Positions 54,784 to 63,824 are shown, numbered from the stretch's first letter. The stretch is DNA of 64,000 nt from Brevundimonas sp. UBA7664 (GCF_002483305.1 NZ_DLHQ01000050.1:1-64000); one strand, 5' to 3'. Numbers and translations are program-made. Notes: generated by a model from the sequence alone, not told the origin.

Positions 54784-56216
54784 AGCACGCCCTTGGTGCT
54801 GGGCACGGCGTCGCCCTCGATGCGGATGGCCTGACGCAGGGCGCGGCCAAAGGCCTTGTAGACGGCCTCCGTCTTGTGGTGGTCGTCGTCGCCGGTGACC
54901 GAGACATGGACGGCCGCGCCCATGGCTTCGGCCAGCGAGCGGAAGACGTGGGCCGTCAGATCGGTGCGGTAGTCGCCGATGAAGGGGGTCGAGAAGGTCC
55001 CCTCGAAAACCGGGAAGGGTCGGCCGGAGAGGTCGATGGAGACGCTGGCGTTGGCCTCATCCATGGGCAGGACGAAGCCGTAGCGGGCGATGCCGCGGCG
55101 TTCGCCGAGCGCCTGCTTCAGGGCCTGGCCGAGGGCGATGGCCGAGTCCTCAATGGTGTGGTGCGGGTCGGTGTGCAGGTCGCCCTCACAGGCCAGCCGC
55201 AGGGAGAAGCCGCCGTGGGCGGCGACCTGCTCCAGCATGTGGTCGAAGAAGCCAACGCCGGTGGCGATGGAGACCGGGCCGGTCGCGTCGAGGTCGACGG
55301 CGCAGACGATGCGGGTCTCCTTCGTGTCGCGGACGGCCTCGCCAGTGCGGTGGACACGGCCGGATGCCGCGCCGAGACCGAGGGCGGCGAGGAGCCGGTC
55401 GTTGACCCCGGCCCTGGCGGAGACGGGCAGTCGCAGCCGGTCGCCGGCGCGTTCGGCGGCGAGGCCGAACCGGGCGAGCGCGGTGAGGACGGCGTCCGGG
55501 TCGGTGGGCCGGGCCATGATCACGGGGCCGAAGCCAGGCTCGATCTTCATGTCGCGGGAGAGTGCCTTGCTCAGCCGCTCGCGCTCGGACCGGACGAGGG
55601 CGATGCGCGCCGTCGTCTCCATCATCCGCGAGGGGTCAAGCGCCTGCAGGGCGAGGCGGATGGAGACCTCGGGCAGGGCGTAGGGCTCAAGCACAGAGGC
55701 GAGACGGGCGAGCGTTTCCGGCTGGCCGAGGGCGGCGCCGACGCGGGCGCCGGCCAGGCCATATGCGAGCGAGAGGCTACGCAGGACGATCAGGTTGGCG
55801 TGGTCCTGGAGGACGGTCGTGGCCGATGGGGCGTCCGCGAACTCGGCCATGCCTTCATCGATGACCAGCAACGCCGGGGCGACCCGTTCGGCCATTTCGG
55901 CCACCGCCTCGGGCGAGCCGAGGGCGCGGAGGATGACGACACCGGTCGCCGCGCCGGCGGCGGGCGGAGCGTAGAGGGCGGCGAGGGCGCGATACGGCTC
56001 GGCGTCGGGGGCCTCGACGCGCTGTCCGTCACGGGCGGCGAGGCGGAAGACCAACTCGAGGCCGTGGGTCAGGCCGCGGACCGGCAGAACGCTTTCGGCG
56101 CTCACGCCATAGATCTGGGCCATGCGGGCGGCCAGCGCGCGCGGCTCGGCCGGATATCGGTCGAGGCCGTCGCCGCCGGCGACCAACGGGGGGAAGGGGG
56201 CGGGCAGGTTGTTCAT
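54780..56216 (-). CDS. hisB: HisC-like pseudo-aminotransferase fused to imidazoleglycerol-phosphate dehydratase (HisB)
   Basis: This is a 478-residue two-domain protein. Residues about 288-478 are a complete HisB dehydratase with the manganese motifs FFDHMLEQVAAHG, DPHHTIEDSAIALG and DDDHHKTEA. Residues 1-287 look like a shortened histidinol-phosphate aminotransferase: DRYPAEPRAL, VIDEGMAEF and LRSLSLAYGLAGARVG are recognisable. The PLP-binding Lys of the SKAYGLAG motif is replaced by L150 (codon CTC), and the NGSDE and NPxNPTG segments are lost. It is therefore probably a non-catalytic domain; another hisC must exist elsewhere. Both ends overlap neighbours, so there is no sign of a broken gene. 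Confidence 0.92.
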   Translation of the reverse strand: MNNLPAPFPPLVAGGDGLDRYPAEPRALAARMAQIYGVSAESVLPVRGLTHGLELVFRLAARDGQRVEAPDAEPYRALAALYAPPAAGAATGVVILRALGSPEAVAEMAERVAPALLVIDEGMAEFADAPSATTVLQDHANLIVLRSLSLAYGLAGARVGAALGQPETLARLASVLEPYALPEVSIRLALQALDPSRMMETTARIALVRSERERLSKALSRDMKIEPGFGPVIMARPTDPDAVLTALARFGLAAERAGDRLRLPVSARAGVNDRLLAALGLGAASGRVHRTGEAVRDTKETRIVCAVDLDATGPVSIATGVGFFDHMLEQVAAHGGFSLRLACEGDLHTDPHHTIEDSAIALGQALKQALGERRGIARYGFVLPMDEANASVSIDLSGRPFPVFEGTFSTPFIGDYRTDLTAHVFRSLAEAMGAAVHVSVTGDDDHHKTEAVYKAFGRALRQAIRIEGDAVPSTKGVL

Positions 56217-57520
56217 GCGCCGGTCCTCAGATCCGCGGCGCGGGCGTGGGCTTCCAGTCCCTCCAGCCGGGCGAGGCGGGCGGCGACGGGCGCGAGGGCG
56301 GCGGCCCCGGCCTCGGTCACGACCTGGACCGACATGGTGGTCATGAAGCTGGCCGTGGTGACGCCGCCCATGGTGCGCGCGGCGCCGTCGGTGGGCAGGA
56401 CGTGGCTGGGGCCGGCGGCGTAGTCGCCGAGGGTCTCGGCCGCGAAGCCGCCGACGAAGACGGCCCCGGCGGCGGAGATGCGGCTAACCAGTTTGTCGGC
56501 GTCCACGGTCTGCAGGGCGAGGTGCTCCGGCGCATAGAGGTTGGCGACCTCGCAGGCCTCGGCGACGTCGCGGACGCGGATGGCGCGGCCTTCGGCGAGG
56601 GAGGCTCGGGCGATGTCGGCCCGGGGCAGGGTCGCGAGTTGCTGCTCCACCTCGGCGAGGATGGCGTCGATGTTGGCCCGGCTTACAGAGACGAGGATGA
56701 CCTGGGCGTCGGCGTCGTGCTCGGCCTGGCTGAGCAGGTCGGCGGCGGCGATTTCAGGGTCGGCGTCACGGTCGGCGATGACCAGCAGTTCGGACGGACC
56801 GGCGGGCATGTCGACGGCGGGGCCGCCGGGCAGGTTCGACGCCTGCTTCTTGGCCTCGGCGACCCAGGCGTTGCCGGGGCCGAACAGCTTGTCGCAGGGT
56901 TCGATGACGCCGTCGTCCAGTTCGGCGCCGAAGGTCAGGGCGGCGATGGCCTGGGCGCCGCCGATCAGCCAGAGCGCATCGAGTCCGGCCTCGGCCGCGG
57001 CGAAGATCATCGCCGGGTGCGGCTCGCCCGCGGCCGAGGGCGGGGTGACGGCGATGCGGCGGCCGACTCCGGCGACACCGGCGGGGATGGCCAGCATCAA
57101 CAGGGACGAGAACAGCGGCGCCGAACCGCCGGGGACATAGAGGCCCGCCGAGCGCAGGGGACGCCAGACGAGGCGTGAGCGGACGCCGGGAATGATCTCG
57201 ACGTCGGGGGTGTCCTCCGGTCGTGTGGCCTCGTGGAAGATGCGGATGTTCTCGGCCGCCATGCGGATGGACCGGGTGTCGGCGGGCCGCAGGGCGTCGC
57301 GGGCGGCAGCGACGCGGTCGGGCGTCAGCTCCAGCCGGCGCGGTGCGGCGCCGTCCAGTTTCAGGCTCCAGTCGGTCACGGCAGCGCCGCCGCGCGCGCG
57401 GACGTCGTCCATGATCTCGCGCACCGTATCGGTCACGCGCGACTCGGTGCGGCGGCGGGGACGGGCCAGGGCCTCAAGGCGGCCGGCGGCGTCGAGGGTG
57501 CTCCAGTCGATACGTCGCAT
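56213..57520 (-). CDS. hisD: Histidinol dehydrogenase (HisD)
   Basis: This 435-residue enzyme does the last two oxidations to histidine. It has GLYVPGGSAPLFSSLLM, the IGGAQAIAAL NAD site, the zinc and catalytic segments SQAEHDADAQ and NLYAPEHL, and GPSHVLPTDGAART. Start ATG 57520 overlaps the hisG stop. Length is normal. Confidence 0.97.
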   Translation of the reverse strand: MRRIDWSTLDAAGRLEALARPRRRTESRVTDTVREIMDDVRARGGAAVTDWSLKLDGAAPRRLELTPDRVAAARDALRPADTRSIRMAAENIRIFHEATRPEDTPDVEIIPGVRSRLVWRPLRSAGLYVPGGSAPLFSSLLMLAIPAGVAGVGRRIAVTPPSAAGEPHPAMIFAAAEAGLDALWLIGGAQAIAALTFGAELDDGVIEPCDKLFGPGNAWVAEAKKQASNLPGGPAVDMPAGPSELLVIADRDADPEIAAADLLSQAEHDADAQVILVSVSRANIDAILAEVEQQLATLPRADIARASLAEGRAIRVRDVAEACEVANLYAPEHLALQTVDADKLVSRISAAGAVFVGGFAAETLGDYAAGPSHVLPTDGAARTMGGVTTASFMTTMSVQVVTEAGAAALAPVAARLARLEGLEAHARAADLRTGA

Positions 57521-58401
57521 CACATCATCTTCTCGATCGGAAGGACGAGGATGGCCGAGGCGCCGGCGGCCTTGAGCCGTTCCAGCGTCTCCCAGAAGAC
57601 GGCCTCCTGACAGACGGCGTGGACAGCGACGGCGTCGTCGCGGCCGGACAGGGGCATAACCGTTGGCGCGCCGGCGCCGGGCAGGATGGCGGTGATTTCG
57701 GCCAGGGCCGAACGGGGGGCGTTCAGCATGACGTATTTGGCGCCCTGCGAGGACACCACCCCGGCCATGCGCTCGACGATGCTGTCCAGCAGGTGCTGCA
57801 GGCCGGCCTCGGGCGCGACGGGCGATTTGATCAGCACCGCCTGGCTGTCCAGCACCGTCTCCTTCGCCGCCAAGCCGTTGGCCTCCAGCGTCGCGCCGGT
57901 CGAGACCAGGTCGCAGATAGCGGAGGCGAGCTTCAACCGGGGCGCCACCTCGACCGCGCCGCGCATGGTGACGATGTCGGCGGAGACGCCCTGCGCATCC
58001 AGATAGCGGCGCAGGATTTTCGGATAGGAGGTGGCGATGCGCAGACCGTCCAGCGAGGCCGGGCCGTCGTAGGCCAGGGTCGGGGGGATGGCGATCTTGA
58101 GGGTGCAACGGCCGAAGCCCAGCGGCATCAGCACCTCGGCCGTCGGGCCGCCGTTGCGGACCTCCTCCAGCACATTCTCGCCGACGATGCCGAGGTCGCA
58201 GACGCCGTCTGCGACGAATGTGGGAATGTCGTCGTCGCGGACGCGCAACAGGTCGATCGGGTAGTTTTCCACCCGATAGAGCAGGTCGTTGTTGCCCTTG
58301 ACCACGCGCAGGCCCGCGTCGCGGACGAGGTCGAGGCTGCGGTCGGACAGGCGGCCGGATTTCTGGACGGCGATACGCAGCCGCCCCTGGACAGTGCTCA
58401 T
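57520..58401 (-). CDS. hisG: ATP phosphoribosyltransferase, long form (HisG)
   Basis: This 293-residue enzyme commits PRPP and ATP to histidine synthesis. It has RLRIAVQKSGRLSD, the CDLGIVGENVL segment and LVSTGATLEANGL, the PRPP loop. The C-terminal 75 residues are the ACT-like regulatory domain of long-form HisG, which is feedback-inhibited by histidine. It begins 10 bases after the YerC-like gene and overlaps hisD. Confidence 0.97.
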   Translation of the reverse strand: MSTVQGRLRIAVQKSGRLSDRSLDLVRDAGLRVVKGNNDLLYRVENYPIDLLRVRDDDIPTFVADGVCDLGIVGENVLEEVRNGGPTAEVLMPLGFGRCTLKIAIPPTLAYDGPASLDGLRIATSYPKILRRYLDAQGVSADIVTMRGAVEVAPRLKLASAICDLVSTGATLEANGLAAKETVLDSQAVLIKSPVAPEAGLQHLLDSIVERMAGVVSSQGAKYVMLNAPRSALAEITAILPGAGAPTVMPLSGRDDAVAVHAVCQEAVFWETLERLKAAGASAILVLPIEKMM

Positions 58402-58411
58402 GACGGGGTAC

Positions 58412-58729
58412 TCAGACTTTCGGGTTCAGACGGTCCAGCACCAGGCGGTAGCCCTGATGCGGCATCTCTTTCAGGAAGCGGGCGACCCGCACGACGGTGG
58501 TCGGGCTGGCCTGGGCCTCGGCGGCGATCTCGCGATAGGACTTCCCGCCGGCGTCGAGCAGGCGGGCGACCTCCCAGCGCTCGGCGAAGGCCCGCACCTC
58601 GGACGGGGTGCACAGGTCGGCCAGGAAGGCGTCGACCTCGTCCCGCGTGTTCAGCGACAACAGGGCGTCATAGAGGGCGACGCGGCTGTTGGCCGTGGCG
58701 GCGGCGTTGCGGGGGAGGGTATCGGTCAT
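58412..58729 (-). CDS. YerC/YecD-family TrpR-related regulator
   Basis: This 105-residue helical protein has the TrpR-like HTH: LCTPSEVRAFAERWEVARLL, then GKSYREIAAEAQASPTTVVRVARFL. The family is related to the tryptophan repressor, and members next to his genes have been proposed as histidine-responsive repressors. It is the first gene of the his operon, 10 bases before hisG. I chose ATG 58729 with GGAA upstream; a GTG at 58741 is an alternative. An inverted repeat at 58734 overlaps the likely promoter. Confidence 0.9.
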   Translation of the reverse strand: MTDTLPRNAAATANSRVALYDALLSLNTRDEVDAFLADLCTPSEVRAFAERWEVARLLDAGGKSYREIAAEAQASPTTVVRVARFLKEMPHQGYRLVLDRLNPKV

Positions 58730-58733
58730 GGCG

Positions 58734-58761
58734 CGTTCCACTATGGTGTAACGCTGGAACG
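58734..58761 (-). promoter_or_regulatory. Candidate operator and promoter of the his operon
   Basis: CGTTCCA-N14-TGGAACG is a perfect 7-base inverted repeat just upstream of the YerC-like gene. On the minus strand a TTGACC -35-like element (58761-58766) is followed at about 15 bases by CATAGT, a -10-like element, so the repeat lies over the promoter core. Repression by the YerC-like protein is inferred. Confidence 0.55.
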
Positions 58762-58804
58762 GTCAAGCGGATAAATCTCGCGGTGCTGCAATGGGCTCCG
58801 AAGA

Positions 58805-59860
58805 TTAACGCAGCGCCGCGTTGATCCGGTCGAGGGCCGCCGCGCCCGGGGTCAGCTCGGCGTCGGACAGGGCGTTGAGCGGCCGGGCGACCGTCGCCAG
58901 CGCGTCATGCAGATCTTCCGACTCGGGGTCGACATAGAGCAGGCCGGTGACGATCTCACCGACGGCCTGTCGTTCGTGCAGATAGGCCATGGCCTTGACC
59001 CGGTCCGTCGCGTCGTAGTCCTGGGCCACCTTGCGCAGCATCAGGATCGAGCCGTCGTGCTGGGCGACTTCCACCAGAGAGCCGGGCGCGTAGGCGGCGG
59101 TGACGGGTACGCGGCCGAGGATCACGTCCAGCCGGTTGACCGCCTCATTGTGCTCGCGCACCCAGTCGAAGCTCTTGGTCGAACCCTTGTGGTTGTTGAA
59201 CGCCACGCAGGGGCTGAGCACGTCGATGAAGGCCGCACCCTTGTGGGTCAGGGCCGCCTTGATCAGGGGGACCAACTGGTCCTTGTCGCCGGAGAAGCTG
59301 CGGCCGACGAAGGTGGCGCCCAGTTGCAGGGCCATGGCGACCAGGTCGATCCCGCTGTCGGAATTGACCACGCCCTTCTTGGACTTGCTGCCCTTGTCGG
59401 CGGTGGCGGAGAACTGGCCCTTGGTCAGGCCGTACACCCCGTTGTTCTCGACGATATAGGCCATGTTGACCCCGCGCCGCATGGCGTGGGCGAACTGGCC
59501 CAGACCGATCGAGGCGCTGTCGCCGTCGCCGGAGACGCCCAGATAGATCAGCTCGCGATTGGCCAGATTGGCGCCGGTCAGGACAGAGGGCATCCGTCCG
59601 TGCACGGTGTTGAAGCCGTGGCTGGCGCTGAGGAAATAGTCCGGCGTCTTGGACGAGCAGCCGATCCCCGACAGCTTGGCGAGGCGATGGGGCTCCAGAT
59701 CAATCTCGAAACAGGCCTGGACGATGGCGGCGCTGATCGAGTCGTGGCCGCAGCCCGCGCACAGGGTCGAGACCCGGCCCTCGTAGTCGCGGCGCGTGAA
59801 GCCGAGCGCGTTGGTCGGCAGGGAGGGATGATGGAACTGTGGCTTGACGATGTAGGTCAT
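58805..59860 (-). CDS. 2-oxoacid:ferredoxin oxidoreductase subunit beta
   Basis: This 351-residue TPP-binding subunit has CAGCGHDSI and GIGCSSKTP, the cysteines for the 4Fe-4S cluster, and the TPP motif GDGDSASIG-(n)-ENNGVYGLTKGQ. It pairs with the alpha subunit upstream to form KorAB-type 2-oxoglutarate (or related 2-oxoacid) oxidoreductase, making acyl-CoA, CO2 and reduced ferredoxin. The ATG at 59860 overlaps the alpha gene stop. Confidence 0.93.
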   Translation of the reverse strand: MTYIVKPQFHHPSLPTNALGFTRRDYEGRVSTLCAGCGHDSISAAIVQACFEIDLEPHRLAKLSGIGCSSKTPDYFLSASHGFNTVHGRMPSVLTGANLANRELIYLGVSGDGDSASIGLGQFAHAMRRGVNMAYIVENNGVYGLTKGQFSATADKGSKSKKGVVNSDSGIDLVAMALQLGATFVGRSFSGDKDQLVPLIKAALTHKGAAFIDVLSPCVAFNNHKGSTKSFDWVREHNEAVNRLDVILGRVPVTAAYAPGSLVEVAQHDGSILMLRKVAQDYDATDRVKAMAYLHERQAVGEIVTGLLYVDPESEDLHDALATVARPLNALSDAELTPGAAALDRINAALR

Positions 59861-61695
59861 TGCGCCATCTCCCCGGCCGCAAGGGCGTCGACCGCGCCCA
59901 TCCCCCGGGCGAGCTCGGACTGGATGAACCGCGCGGTGATCGGCGAGCCGTCGTAGTTGAGCACCTTGACCAGACGGGCCGGATCGACCCCGCCCTCGTT
60001 GATCAACAGGGTGCGAAGCTGGGCGTCGCGATTCTGCTCGACCACGAAGACCAGTTCGTGATGGGCGATGAAGTCGAACACCTCGCCGGGGAAGGGGAAG
60101 GCGCGGACGCGCAGGGCGTCCACGTTCAGGCCCTGTGATTCCAGACCCGCCAGGGCCTCGTCCATCGCCGGTGAGGTCGAGCCGTAATAGATCACGCCGA
60201 AGGAGGTCTGTTTCGGGGCCCTGCGCAGGATCGGCGCGGGTACGAGCGTTCTGGCGGTCTCGAACTTGCGCAGCAACCGTTCCATGTTGTCGACATAGAC
60301 GGACCCCTCCTCGCTGTAGCGGGCATAGGGATCGCGGGAGGTGCCGCGGGTGAAATAGGCGCCCTTCGACGGATGCGTCGCCGGCAGGGTGCGGAACGGG
60401 ATGCCGTCGCCGTCGACATCCTTGTAGCGGCCGAAGTCCGCGCCCGCCTCGAGCATCTCGGCGGTCATGACCTTGCCGTGGTCGAGGCGGCGGCTGTCGT
60501 CCCACCGGAAGGGTTCGACCAGCCATTCGTTCATGCCCATGTCGAGGTCGAGCATGACGAAGACCATGGTCTGGAGCCGGTCGGCCAGATCGAAGGCCTG
60601 GGCGCCCATTTCGAAGCATTCGCCGGGACCTTCGGGCAGCAGCAGGACGTGTTTGGTGTCCCCGTGGCTGGCGTAGGCGGCCGACAGAATGTCCGACTGC
60701 TGGGTGCGGGTCGGCATGCCTGTGGACGGTCCGCCGCGCTGGACGTCGAAGATCACCGCGGGAATCTCGGCGAAATAGGACAGGCCGATGAATTCCTGCA
60801 TCAGCGAGACGCCTGGCCCCGAAGTGCAGGTGAAGGCGCGCGCGCCGTTCCAGCCGGCGCCGACGACCATGCCGATCGAGGCGATTTCGTCCTCCGCCTG
60901 GACGATGGCGTAGCGGGCTTGCCCGGTTTCCGGATCGTGACGCAGCTTGCCACAGTAGTCCGTGAAGGCTTCCGCCAGCGAGGTCGACGGCGTGATGGGG
61001 TACCAGGCGCAGACCGTGGCCCCGCCGTAGACTGCGCCGAGCGCCGCCGCGGTGTTGCCGTCGACGAAGATCCGGTCGCCCACCGCATTGGCCCGCTCCA
61101 GCTGCAGTCCGAGCGGTTGGAGGGTCTGTTTCGCGTGGTCGAAGCCGATGTGCAGGGCCTCGATATTGGCCGGGATCATCGCCGGCTTCGAGGCGTAGGC
61201 CTCGGCCAACAGGCTTTCGACCACCTCCTGCTCGATGCCGAGCAGGAAGGTCAGGGCGCCCAGGCAGATGATGTTCTTCATCACCTTGCGCTTGGACGGC
61301 TCGACGTAGGCGGCGTTGCACAGGGCCGTCAGAGGGACGCCGACGACGGTGATGTCATCGCGGAACCGGCTCGGCGGCATCGGCTTGGTGGAATCGTAGA
61401 ACAGGTAGCCGCCGGGATCGATCTCGGCGACGTCGCGGTCCCAGGTCTGGGGATTCATGGCGACCATCAGGTCGACGCCGCCGCGCCGGCCGAGCCAGCC
61501 GTGGCCGCTCACCCGGATCTCGTACCAGGTCGGCAGCCCCTGAATGTTCGACGGGAAGATGTTCCTCGCGGCCACGGCCACGCCCATCCGCAGGATGGCC
61601 TTGACGAACAGGCCGTTGGCGCTGGCCGAGCCCGAGCCGTTGACGTTGGCGAACTTCACCACGAAGTCGTTCACCGCCCGGGTCGGCCCCGTCAT
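59857..61695 (-). CDS. 2-oxoacid:acceptor oxidoreductase subunit alpha (gamma-alpha fusion)
   Basis: This 612-residue subunit fuses the gamma domain (N-terminal about 200 residues: FANVNGSGSASANGLF, SGHGWLGRRGG) and the alpha domain (YPITPSTSLAEAF, EDEIASIGMVVGAGWNGAR, TSGPGVSLMQEFIG). The RGGPSTGMPTRTQQSDI segment is typical of KorA. It probably works with 2-oxoglutarate, though other 2-oxoacids cannot be excluded. The start at 61695 overlaps the GltD-like gene stop, so the three genes are translationally coupled. Confidence 0.92.
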   Translation of the reverse strand: MTGPTRAVNDFVVKFANVNGSGSASANGLFVKAILRMGVAVAARNIFPSNIQGLPTWYEIRVSGHGWLGRRGGVDLMVAMNPQTWDRDVAEIDPGGYLFYDSTKPMPPSRFRDDITVVGVPLTALCNAAYVEPSKRKVMKNIICLGALTFLLGIEQEVVESLLAEAYASKPAMIPANIEALHIGFDHAKQTLQPLGLQLERANAVGDRIFVDGNTAAALGAVYGGATVCAWYPITPSTSLAEAFTDYCGKLRHDPETGQARYAIVQAEDEIASIGMVVGAGWNGARAFTCTSGPGVSLMQEFIGLSYFAEIPAVIFDVQRGGPSTGMPTRTQQSDILSAAYASHGDTKHVLLLPEGPGECFEMGAQAFDLADRLQTMVFVMLDLDMGMNEWLVEPFRWDDSRRLDHGKVMTAEMLEAGADFGRYKDVDGDGIPFRTLPATHPSKGAYFTRGTSRDPYARYSEEGSVYVDNMERLLRKFETARTLVPAPILRRAPKQTSFGVIYYGSTSPAMDEALAGLESQGLNVDALRVRAFPFPGEVFDFIAHHELVFVVEQNRDAQLRTLLINEGGVDPARLVKVLNYDGSPITARFIQSELARGMGAVDALAAGEMAQ

Positions 61696-63554
61696 TTCGA
61701 GCACCCGCCGGCGTGGGTCATCTCGATGATGACCTTCTGCATGTCCCAGGCCCCCGTCGGGCAGCGCTCGGCGCACAGGCCGCAGTGCAGGCAGACGTCC
61801 TCGTCCTTCACCAGCACCCGTCCCGTGGGCAGGGCGCCGGAAATGTAGAGGTCCTGGGTCAGGTTCAGGGCCGGCGCCTTGAGGCGGGGGCGCAGGTCCT
61901 CTTCCTCGCCATTGACGGTGAAGGTGATGCAGTCGGTCGGACAGATGTCGACGCAGGCGTCGCATTCGATGCACAGCGGCGTGGTGAACACCGTCTGGAC
62001 GTCGCAGTTCAGGCAGCGCTGGGCTTCGGCCAGGGCGAGGGCGGCGTCGAAGCCCAGCTCTACCTCGGCCTTCACATTTCCCAAGGCTTCGGCGATCGGC
62101 AGCTGGGGCACGATCTGGCGATCATCGTCGGAGATGTCGTTGTCATAGCTCCACTCGTGGATGCCCATCTTCTGGGATGAGACCAGCACGCCGGGCGGCG
62201 GTCTGAGGCGCACGTCATTGCCGCGGCAGAAATGGTCGATCGAGATCGCCGCGTCGTGACCATGGGCCACGGCCCAGATGATGTTCTTGGGCCCGAACGC
62301 CGCGTCGCCGCCGAAGAAGACCTTGTCGTTGGTCGATTGAAGCGTGGTCTCATTGACGACGGGCATGCCCCATTCATCGAACTCCAGACCGATATCGCGC
62401 TCGATCCAGGGGAAGGCGTTCTCCTGACCGATGGCCACCAGCACGTCGTCGCATTCGATGTGCTGATCCGGGGCACCGGTTGGTTTCAGTGTGCGGCGGC
62501 CCTTGTCGTCGATCACCGGCGTGACCTTCTCGAAGGTGACCCCGGTCAACTGGCCGTCGGCATGGGTGAAGGCCTTGGGGACGAGAAAGTTGAGGATCGG
62601 GATGCCCTCGTGCGTCGCGTCCGTCTTCTCCCAGGGCGAGGCCTTCATCTCCTCGAACCCGGAGCGCACGACGACCTTGACGTCCTCGCCGCCGAGGCGG
62701 CGGGCGGTGCGGCAACAGTCCATGGCGGTGTTGCCGCCGCCCAGAACGATCACCCGCCGGCCGATCTTCTCGATATGGCCGAACGAGACGCTCGAAAGCC
62801 AGTCGATGCCGATGTGGATATTGGCGGCGGCTTCCCGTCGGCCCGGCACGTCCAGATCGCGTCCGCGGGGCGCCCCGGTGCCGACGAAGACAGCGTCGTA
62901 GTCTTCCTTGAGCAGCGCGCCCAGGCTGTCGATACGCTCGCCCAGCCGCATCTCCAGGCCAAGGCCGGTGATGTAGCCCATCTCCTCGTCGATCACGCTT
63001 TCGGGCAGGCGAAACCGCGGGATCTGGCTCCGGATCATGCCACCCGATTTGGCGTCCGCGTCATAGACGACCACGTGATAGCCGAGTGGGGCGAGGTCCC
63101 GCGCCACGGTCATCGAGGCCGGACCCGCGCCGATGCAGGCGATCTTCTTGCCGATCCGGTTGAGCGGCGCGACCGGCATGCGGGCGGCGACATCGCCCTT
63201 GTTGTCGGCGGCGACGCGCTTGAGCCGGCAAATGGCCACCGGCTCGTCCTCGACCCGCCCTCGGCGACAGGCGGGCTCGCACGGGCGGTCGCAGGTCCGC
63301 CCGAGGATGCCGGGGAAGACGTTGGACTTCCAGTTGACCATATAGGCGTCGGCGTGGCGCCCTTGGGCGATCAGCCGGATGTATTCGGGAACGGGCGTAT
63401 GGGCCGGACAGGCCCACTGGCAATCGACGACCTTGTGGAAATAATCCGGCGCCTCGGTGTTCGTGGACTCCAACGCGTGGAACTCCTCTTCCCCCGCTCC
63501 CGCGCCTGGGTGGGAAGAGCTGTCCGAATACACAGGACCGCTCGCCCTACGCAC
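61692..63554 (-). CDS. GltD-like FAD/iron-sulfur oxidoreductase (electron partner of KorAB)
   Basis: This 620-residue protein has an N-terminal Fe-S segment (CQWACPAHTP, CDRPCEPACRRG), an FAD motif IACIGAGPAS, a second nucleotide motif VIVLGGGNTAMD and two C-terminal 4Fe-4S clusters (CIECDACVDICP and CLHCGLCAERCP). It resembles the small subunit of glutamate synthase joined to a ferredoxin, and like the third subunit of Thauera/Azoarcus 2-oxoglutarate oxidoreductase it could link reduced ferredoxin to NADP. The start is uncertain: the GTG at 63554 lacks a ribosome site, and homology begins near EFHALES (residue 24), where a TTG with GGAG upstream is possible. Confidence 0.88.
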   Translation of the reverse strand: MRRASGPVYSDSSSHPGAGAGEEEFHALESTNTEAPDYFHKVVDCQWACPAHTPVPEYIRLIAQGRHADAYMVNWKSNVFPGILGRTCDRPCEPACRRGRVEDEPVAICRLKRVAADNKGDVAARMPVAPLNRIGKKIACIGAGPASMTVARDLAPLGYHVVVYDADAKSGGMIRSQIPRFRLPESVIDEEMGYITGLGLEMRLGERIDSLGALLKEDYDAVFVGTGAPRGRDLDVPGRREAAANIHIGIDWLSSVSFGHIEKIGRRVIVLGGGNTAMDCCRTARRLGGEDVKVVVRSGFEEMKASPWEKTDATHEGIPILNFLVPKAFTHADGQLTGVTFEKVTPVIDDKGRRTLKPTGAPDQHIECDDVLVAIGQENAFPWIERDIGLEFDEWGMPVVNETTLQSTNDKVFFGGDAAFGPKNIIWAVAHGHDAAISIDHFCRGNDVRLRPPPGVLVSSQKMGIHEWSYDNDISDDDRQIVPQLPIAEALGNVKAEVELGFDAALALAEAQRCLNCDVQTVFTTPLCIECDACVDICPTDCITFTVNGEEEDLRPRLKAPALNLTQDLYISGALPTGRVLVKDEDVCLHCGLCAERCPTGAWDMQKVIIEMTHAGGCSK

Positions 63555-63642
63555 GCAACAGAAGCTCGAGCGACCATTCAGACCGCGCCCGTAGTCTCAA
63601 TCAGTACGTCCGGGGGCGCCGCCCGTCCAGCGGCAACCTGTG

Positions 63643-63666
63643 CCCGTCGCCGGGCCCGGCGACGGG
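63643..63666. terminator. Perfect 24-base palindrome, hairpin
   Basis: CCCGTCGCCGGG followed by its exact reverse complement. As RNA it gives a 10-base stem and 4-base loop. It is between the end of the LysR gene and the GltD-like gene start on the same strand, so it could terminate LysR transcription. No T-tract follows. Confidence 0.5.
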
Positions 63667-63824
63667 AACGCTAAGCCCGTTCGGCTCGCGTTGTGCGGTC
63701 CGCTGTGCCGCGATCCGCTCCGCCGCATCGGGCCGGTCCCCGACATGGATGCCGCGGGTCATGGTCACATGGGCCTGTTCGAACGCTCCGGCGCCCGGGA
63801 GCGGGCGCGGCCGGTACGTCCTGA

